NCBI GenBank assembly: GCA_037951105.1
Contig: JBAMJV010001335.1
Coordinates: forward strand, 103,924 to 167,923
Direction of reading: 5' to 3'
From: Echinarachnius parma
Lineage: Eukaryota; Echinodermata; Echinoidea; Clypeasteroida; Echinarachniidae
DNA: 64,000 bases
The notes below the pieces were generated by a model. The model made no database searches. It saw only the letters and a program-made list of their open reading frames with translations, and was not told where the DNA came from. Made by a program: the position numbers and the translations under genes. Below, piece by piece: positions 39,701-48,565 of the stretch (within the stretch, counting starts at the first letter, position 1; the number at the start of each line of letters is the position of its first letter).

Positions 39701-42700
39701 TACATACTTGTAAATCACTGTAGCCTAACGGATTTATCAACTTGCATATTTCCAATACTTCTTACACTTATCCCTGTTAAATCACTGTAGCCTAACTGAC
39801 TTATTGATTTTGATATTTTATTCAAGGATTTAAAATTCAAATCTTTTCCTGTTGAATCACTTACATAGCCTTTATCGACTTCGATATTTCATTGAAGGAT
39901 TTACAATAATTTTCAAAACGTTTTCCTGTTGATACTGGATCGGGAGGGTCAAGCAAACCTGCTCTACTTCTACTTCCTCTGAGTCAATACAAACTTCACG
40001 CATGGAGAAAAGTGAATAACCTGTTCCCTGCTAGCTTTGGCAAACCACAGAGCAAGGAAAGAAATAATTTATAATTGTTGGGGGCTACTTTTTTTTCAAT
40101 CTGATGGATATCACAAAATATTTCACATAATACCATATATGGCAATTTTGGGGGCTACCGAGGGGGGGGGGAGGGGGGGAGGGGGAGGGGTATTTTGAAA
40201 ATTAGGGGGCAAAGTCGCCTCCAGTCCCTGCTTATTTCCTACCCTGCCACAGAGTTTATACATGACCCACCAGTTTCCCCATGGCAATGGGTTAACATGT
40301 TCCCTACTAGCTTTGGCAATTGGCAAACAGCTAATACAGGACCCACCAGTTTGCCATGTAATCAATGGGTCAACTTGTTCCCTACAAGCTTTGGAAAACC
40401 CCATCTATAGGGTTAATATCAGGATCCACCAGTTTGCCATCTAGGCAATTGGTTAACCTGTTCACAACTAGGTTTATCAAACCTCATAGAGTTAATATGG
40501 TACCTACCAGATTCTCACAAGCAACAGGTTAAAATACAATTTCATAACACAAGAATGAAATTCAGACTTCAAGTTTTGATGATTAATTTATCCCCATATT
40601 TTTCAGCATTCCAGTCTTTTTATCTTGATTATTGTTAGCCTGGCATTGTCAACCACAACAAATGAAAAATATAATTAATCAAATTCAAACCTCAACTTGA
40701 ATTAAGTGTGGATCCCATGTTTTGAAATAATTTGGCAAACTGAGTACTTGTTTGTAGAATTTTCAAATCATTTCCTTCTTCATTTATTTGATGTAATGTC
40801 CCACGTTCCTTTATTTATGCCAACCTGCACAGATTTATGTTGAACAAGATAGCTCTGGCAGTTTTAGGCAAAGTGACACAAGCTAGAACATTTCTCTTCA
40901 GTTGCTCTCTTTTCCATGTTATTTCTCTGCCAAACTACTAACAGTTTCTTTTCAGAATGTTATCTCTCCTGCCACTATAGTTTGCCAAAATACAAGTTAT
41001 TCTTTGCAAAAGAACTACATGTAAATACATTCAAATCCGTGTATAGTGATCACCTACAAAGAAACAGAAGAGTGACCAAGTGTATACCGGACAAATAATT
41101 ATCCAGAACTATCATTGTTTTTATTTATGCAGGGGATCACTATCCAACCTGCACTATCTATAGACAGATTGGCTGTATTTTGTTTATAACTCCTATTTTT
41201 CTTTGTTTAATCAGGTTTGCAGCTAGAGGAATGAAACAACAGAGCATTTAAATAAGTCTATTCTACTTTGTAAGCGAACTCAAATAATTGTCCCCAGGTT
41301 ACTTTATTGTATGTTTTGTTAAGTTGTTCTGTTAGTTCTTCAAGATGCAAAGTGACTTCAGAATATTGAATTGTTTTCTTTCCAGTTTCTCTAATTTTTC
41401 AGGTCACCGTCACAAGTTGGAAATTGTATCTTGAAACTTGTGACATTTTTTTGTAAAGAAAATTGTTATCTCCCAGGTTACACTAGACAGTGTTTTCTTT
41501 GATTGCTCCAGTGACTATCACTTCTTCTTTACAAATTCAATCCAGACTGTTGTTACTCCTGCTTTGCTCTGTTTTGCCAAGTTCCCAGCTGGAGGGGTGA
41601 GTAGATGTCATCCTTTCTGAAAAGATTGGAATCACGCTGTGAGCCAAACTATCTGAACTATCATATTCTGTGGTGTTTACTTTTGTGATGCTCTTAGAGA
41701 CAGTGAGTCACACATATTTTTGTTACATGTTTAGATCCCTCTAAAGCGCAGAACTGAAAGAAAGCATGATAAAAAGGATGATTCCTTTGGCAAATTCCTA
41801 GCAAACTGTTCTAACTTCCAACATTGCCTCTGATTCTTCTGCTATTGTTATCTGATTTCAATGGATCTCTACTTTGATTATACATACAGTGTGTATATTT
41901 TGTTTTGTTAATATTTCAATGACTTTATGATTCAGACTGCGATTCACAGATTGTGTTTGTCTAGATCACCCCAAAGCTCTGAACTGAAAGAAAGAATAAT
42001 AAAGGTGATTCTTCTTCAGGATATTTTCAGCAAAAATAAATACTTACCAGAACAACATTGACTCTGAGTCTTTTTGCCAATTTGGTTATTTGAGTTTGAA
42101 TGATATGTTATTCAATAACTTTGATTCTGTTTTGTTAACATTTCAATTACTTTTTTTTATTCCTAAAGTGAGTCACACTGGGTATTGTGTTTTCTAGATC
42201 ATCATCATTCCAACTCAATAGAGTGAAAGAAATCATAACAAATGACAGAAGCACTCCATCATCCTATCATGAGGGGAATACACCAATAATTCATGGAATA
42301 AGTTACACATTTATGGGACTAGACATGTTCACGTACTGCCATCAAATAGCCAAACCACATGTATGCTGACTCCCTTGCATCAAATGTTTACTTTGAAAAT
42401 AGTCTCCAGTTTTAGATACCATAATGAACAAATCATTGAATTTGTTTCTATGTCAGCAAACTGACAATAGATCTACATTTTCTGTCTATTTAATGATTTA
42501 TTATCCTACGTTATCCTACTACAGACAATGTCTGGGGTAAGATTTAACTTGCCAGACTGGGCCACACACATTAATTGATTAATTATATAGCATAGCCATA
42601 GGCCTAGCAGTAGTTCAAACAAATTACTGACTCTTGGTTTAAACACTCTATCTACTGGGTATGGAACTATTTAATTGTTCTCAACAAATGAAGTAATGAA

Positions 42701-45129
42701 CTGTGAGCATTAAACCCATTGCCAGCAGGAACCTGGTTGACCTTGTATTAAAGGGATCTAGTAACTTTGTTGACATACATGTGTACGTGCAAACAGTGAT
42801 GAATGGTTGATAGAATGTGCATTTTTGTGATGTGATATGTCCAATAAGTAATGTGTGAACATTTCACGTTAAATGGATGTTATATGGCCGAGTAATGAGC
42901 AAAAGTGCAACTTAGTGATAATTACAGACTCATTGCACTGACTTTGTACACAATTAAGTTATAAATATCCAGTGGATAATTAAACATCTGAACATTTCAA
43001 TCACAAATATCTTTGTCCAAAAAGGGAAATTCGACAAACCAAAACCTGATCCATGCTTCTATTGGTATAATAATGGTATGAGAGAACCACAAGAGCTCTG
43101 AGAGAGTGTTGTGGATTTGGACAATGTTACTAGATCCCTTTAACTCTATAGGGGTTGTAGGGAAGTAGGGAACAGGTTAATATTCCATTTACCAACCTCA
43201 CAGGCAGAATAGATTGTATCTCAGGTTAACCACCTCCCCCAATAAAGCCCAAGGGCTTTTTTCTTACAAAGAACTTTTTAAAAACTCTACCTAGCCCTTT
43301 TCATAATAACAAAATGATTATTATCCATCATTTTATTCTTTGCCAATGTCTTATTTAGCAGACATTCAGAACCATCCATGTGGTTATAGGGGTATTATTT
43401 CTGATATAACTATAAAGGTGAATATCTCTATAATATGGTGGAAGCTAGACTTCAATTAACCATATCACTGTGCCTGTTAAAGGGATCTAGTAACTTTGTT
43501 GACATGTGCAAAAAGTGATGAATGGTTGATGCAACGTATATTATTGTTATCTCATATCTCCACAGGGTATTGTGTGAAAATTTCAAGTCAAATGGACATT
43601 GCATGGCCAAGTAATGAGCGAAAATGCAAAGTGATATTCAATAACTCCCTGCACTCACTTTGTACACGGAAGAAAAACTCGCCCGGAGTTTTTCTTATCT
43701 GAATACTTCGATCCACATATCTTTGTAACGAAAGGGAAATTTGAAAAACCGAAACCTGTCCCATGATTTTATTGTTAATACGAATACAACAAGGTATGAG
43801 GGAACCGCTAGAATGAAAAAAATATTTTGAGGATTTGGACAATGTTACTAAGTCCCTTTAAGCTACAGTACAGAACAGATCTTTCTATTAAAAAAAAAAG
43901 AAGTTGAACTTTGCCTTTCTCTATTATTGCGCTCAATTTCGATCATGGATAAAGCAATGATTGTAACTGAAGCAGTGGGCAATTGTTTTTTATTTATTTT
44001 TTGTATTTAGAGAAACCCCGATTCCAGTTTTGGGCCAGCAAAACTGTCCCGATGTCCGGATTTTACCGTAATTTACCTCCTATTTGGAGTATCAACTACA
44101 GTAAGCCATAGCGCAAACTTGAACCTTGATTTAGTTTTGGCCATGGCAAGAGGTTCACTACAGGTAATTCCAAAACTCCATGGAACTTACTAAAACAAAA
44201 TATAAAGTTGTATTGATGTATTGTACATGTTTGCATACAAATACTGCACAGTGAAAAAAATACATTTATGGGGGCTCGGTGCAAATTTGCCCCTGAAATG
44301 CCAAAAAGTGCCCCCCAAATCATAAACAGGGCCCCCCCCCCCAAAAAAAAAAAAAATTTGCCTAAAATTTGATGCAAATCAAATTTTAACTTGTTATTTT
44401 CATGCAGGGCTGCAGCCTGCAAGCTTGAAAAGCAGCCCCCCAAAATATATTTTTTCCCCCCTGATACTATACAGTCTGAGCAACTTCCAATTCCCTGGTC
44501 TGAGTTTGTTGTAAACCTCCCTCCAGCTAGCTAGGCTGTGAAAGGAGGTCATTCATTCAGATCGCCTTACAAACCAAACTTGACTGTTTGCCTTTCTGGG
44601 GAGAAAAAGAAGCTTCTCACCGTAAAGACTTGTTCCCATGCACTGCAGATTGTATGACCCCTATTCTATTCGGTCAATGTTTGACTCAATTTTTGTATTC
44701 TAAAAGTTTTACAGAGAAATAAATTTGAACCATTGGAGTATGCTTGATACGGAATTAGAGCTGAGTCCAAACGGTCGGATATCCGATATCCGACCGTGAA
44801 GGTCGGATACCGAATACAAATTTTCGGATACGAATATCCGAAAAAAAAAAAAATTCGATAGATTCGATTAGAAAATGGCAAATTGAACCCTGCTTATCTA
44901 ATATATATTGCTAAAGTTAAAATTTAAGGTATATTGCATAAATTACAAAAAACCTAAACAAATAATAAACCAAAGGTACTAAGCTGATTAATATACAAGT
45001 GTTATAGTGAGAGCCAAATTTAGCAGAATATATGAAGAGATATCAAAGTCTTTCATCTTGACAGCAGTTTGTACACTAACATCGCACTGTCCTGCCGATT
45101 CTAATTGAAAAAACGGACAGAATATTTAT

Positions 45130-45174
<45 letters not shown>

Positions 45175-48100
45175 GGATATTCGATATCCGACCGTTTTTA
45201 CACGACTCATATTCGAAATGCAAAATATCCGGTTTGACTCGGCTCTATACGGAATAGTATATTGCCCCGTACATGGTCAATTCAGATATATCTTCGCTCT
45301 TATGACCGTGGGAGTTAAATCTGCAAAATTTACCAGCAATTAAATTGAATGAGATTCATACCAATTGAATTATTTTCAGTGAAACTATGACTGAGTGAAA
45401 CCCCCGCAGTGAGCTGAATTATTAAATTAAGGAAATATTGTACTGTACTAGGGCCTAGGAGACTAGGGTCTCTGATGTTTAGGCTACATAAAACATGTAT
45501 CACAACTCGGAGCTGAGATAATGTTGTACAACACAATGAAATTCAAGCTCATGGATAAATCACAATCACACACATTGCTTACAATTTACAAATCATTATT
45601 CTGATGCAGAAACAAATTAATGCTTATTATGTCAAAGTTGGTTGATTTATTATTGATATGATGCAGATAATGCTAGATGTAGATTTAAGGTCACTTCTTA
45701 ATCAGACATGTAGTGCAATCTTGTAATTTATGCATTTCGAATACTCACTGGCTGAGTGTTGTGTACTGTGCACAAACTAGCCTAGTTATGTACAATGTTT
45801 GGACAGGTCCAGAAAGATCCTAGATCTTAAAGGCAAAACTGACTTGAGCCTACACCAGTGAGAAACAACAAAGAGAGACAAACATGGATGGATAAAGCTA
45901 GAGATAATCTCCACAAAGCCCCCTTAGAATCAAGCAAACAAGTGCTTTACAGTCCAGCGTAAACATCCATTCATAAGAACTGTCATAATAACAGAGCTCT
46001 AAAGCCAAACACTTCTTACACACCAACAACTTTACAGGTAACTTACAGAATAGCGCTTCAGATTCAACCTTTTTAAAAGGAAACTCCATTTTATAAGTAA
46101 AATAAGTAAAATAAAAATGTATAAGTAAAATAAAAAAGAAGTATATATACGTTATATTATGTATTTAATGATGATTTGGCAGGAAGGGAAAATCTTCACT
46201 TTCTGGCCTCTGGCACATACTTTTTGAAAATAGTGCAATGAATCCAGACACTGGTTGCATTAATGCATTTTCACACTGAATTTGATGAAGCCATGTATCT
46301 AGATGAGCAATTTAAGATCCTTGAGATTTGAATGATCCAGCAGAATTTTGAATTATCTCCCCAAACGCCTTTGATGAGCCTCTCTTACCCTTGCCAAATT
46401 CCCATTTTATGGCCTTCAAACAGCTCTAATGATCATTTTACAGTGATTTGAGAAGTTTTATGGCTGACCTTATCCAAAAATGCTTCAAGCAAACATATAA
46501 GGCCTATTAATTATCATTTTAAAAGATCATGTAAATGAACATTATTTATGGGTATCTGCTGGAAAAATCAGGTAAAACGGTTGAATATTTGACCCCCTTA
46601 TTTCTTGACTTGCCAATCTTTAGGACAGGATATTTCTCACAAGGCCATAGCTAGGGTCTATCAAAAGGGGGACAAAAAGGGGACAACAATTTTGTTCAGA
46701 AAGCATGTAGGGTCAGCATATATTATATGCCTGAATTTAAAACAGTGTGATTTAAAATACAAACATAAAGCGGAATTTCTTGAATAACCATTTAAAATAG
46801 TTACAAATTAGCAAATATTCTCCATGAAAAAGGGTGCCCTAGGAGAGGTGGGGGGGGGGGGGGGCATCTCCCTCCTCCCCCTTGTACCCCTTAGATCTTT
46901 GCCAGTAAGGTGTTGGATGATTGGAAATGTATAAGACATTAATAATAATTAAATCAGTAATTTAATTCAAACTCTGCCTGTATGTTGTCAACTATCTCAC
47001 AGTTATTAGACAACGCTCGAAATTGGCGTAGGCCCGATGGCCCGGGGCCAGTAAAAGTTGCGGTCGGGCCAGTAAAAACATGAAAATGCCAAAGTTTGGT
47101 GGCCCGATCGGGCCACCAAATGTTTAAACCATAAGAAGACAACATCAAGGAATATGAATCTCAAGTTTGACACCTCTTAAAAACACTTTAATTGTGATTT
47201 AAATATTTGCAAGAAATGAAAAGGACGGACATAAAAAGTCGCAAGCGCACTTGCGCTAGTTGAATTAATCCTTATTTATGCCTACAAATATGTGCTATTT
47301 CCTCATATGAACACTCTCCCTTGAATTATCTACTTCTTGCATGATAAATCATGGTAAAATTAAACAACTTCCAGAGGTGTGTAATGACTAAAAGTAAAAG
47401 CATATGCTTATGCTGTTTTCTTAATTTCCCACACACCCCCTGGAAGCCTTTGCAACATGTAGAATATAAACATAGAACAACCAATCCACAGAGGGAGTAT
47501 GTGTGCATACCAAGACCTATCAAAACACATGTCTAACTTTTCACATTCATTCATATTGCAAAGTGCAGTGTGCTTGCCTTTGCGATACCGTCCGCGATAC
47601 CGTCAATAAAGGGGAATAATTTCATCTTTCGGATCATTATTCATATTTTTGAAGGTATTAGAAAGAATTATTTTTACAAGGTAGAGACTTGTGACTACTT
47701 GGAATTATTTTAGCTTGTAAAATAACAAAGATTTAAGTGATTTCATTTCCCGATTTGAAAAGTTATCTTAGCTATGCTCAGTCCCATGTGTGTTTTTTTG
47801 TGTTGGAGATTTTATGGACCATAAAATAACAAAATCGTACATGGAAAAGAGCTTAGTTTCATCAGTTGATGACTCTTAGATGAAACTGCTCGATTCTAGG
47901 TTTTGTTTTGTTTATTCAGTGATGGATTTCTTTAATGATGGTGGTAATTTTAACACATAACTTCCATAATTTACCAATTAATGACCAAGTAGTCATGACC
48001 ATTGTTTTTCTTTGTTCGTAAATTTTATTTTCGGGCCACCAGAAAAAAAGATAATTTCGAGCATTGGAATACAGTAACAAATGAGGCTAAACATTGCCCA

Positions 48101-48532
48101 GTACCCTGGAACTATGAATACGGTTATTGTTTTAATTTTACTTTTGTTTTTCCTTATTTTTTTCGGGCCAGTAGATTTTGGTTTCGGGCCACCAAAATTG
48201 GAAAAATACTAATTTTACTGGCCCGACCGGGCCACCAGCAAAAAAAGTTAATTTCGAGGGTTGTATTAGATATAAGTTACAGTCTTACAGACTAGTGAGA
48301 CTACAGTTCAATACAAATATAAACCTCATAGAAAAAAGGATTTTTAGTTTTAGATTCAACTTTCAAATATATAATATTGCAAATAACAACAAAAAGATAC
48401 ATTGACCAAAGTCGACTTAAATGATCTGACGATTGTTGAGGTCACACTATTGTCACCACTAATAATGGCAATAACTTCACTTCCCTCAAAACTAACAAAC
48501 CAACACACACATACACAAACACAAACAAACAT

Positions 48533-48565
<33 letters not shown>

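Noticed and set aside
43496..43842. ORFs resembling those near 4726, 22021 and 27034
   Set aside because: The shared peptide arises from the TTAA MITE family on either strand. Copies carry it in degraded form without conservation of frame, so it is not treated as a gene.
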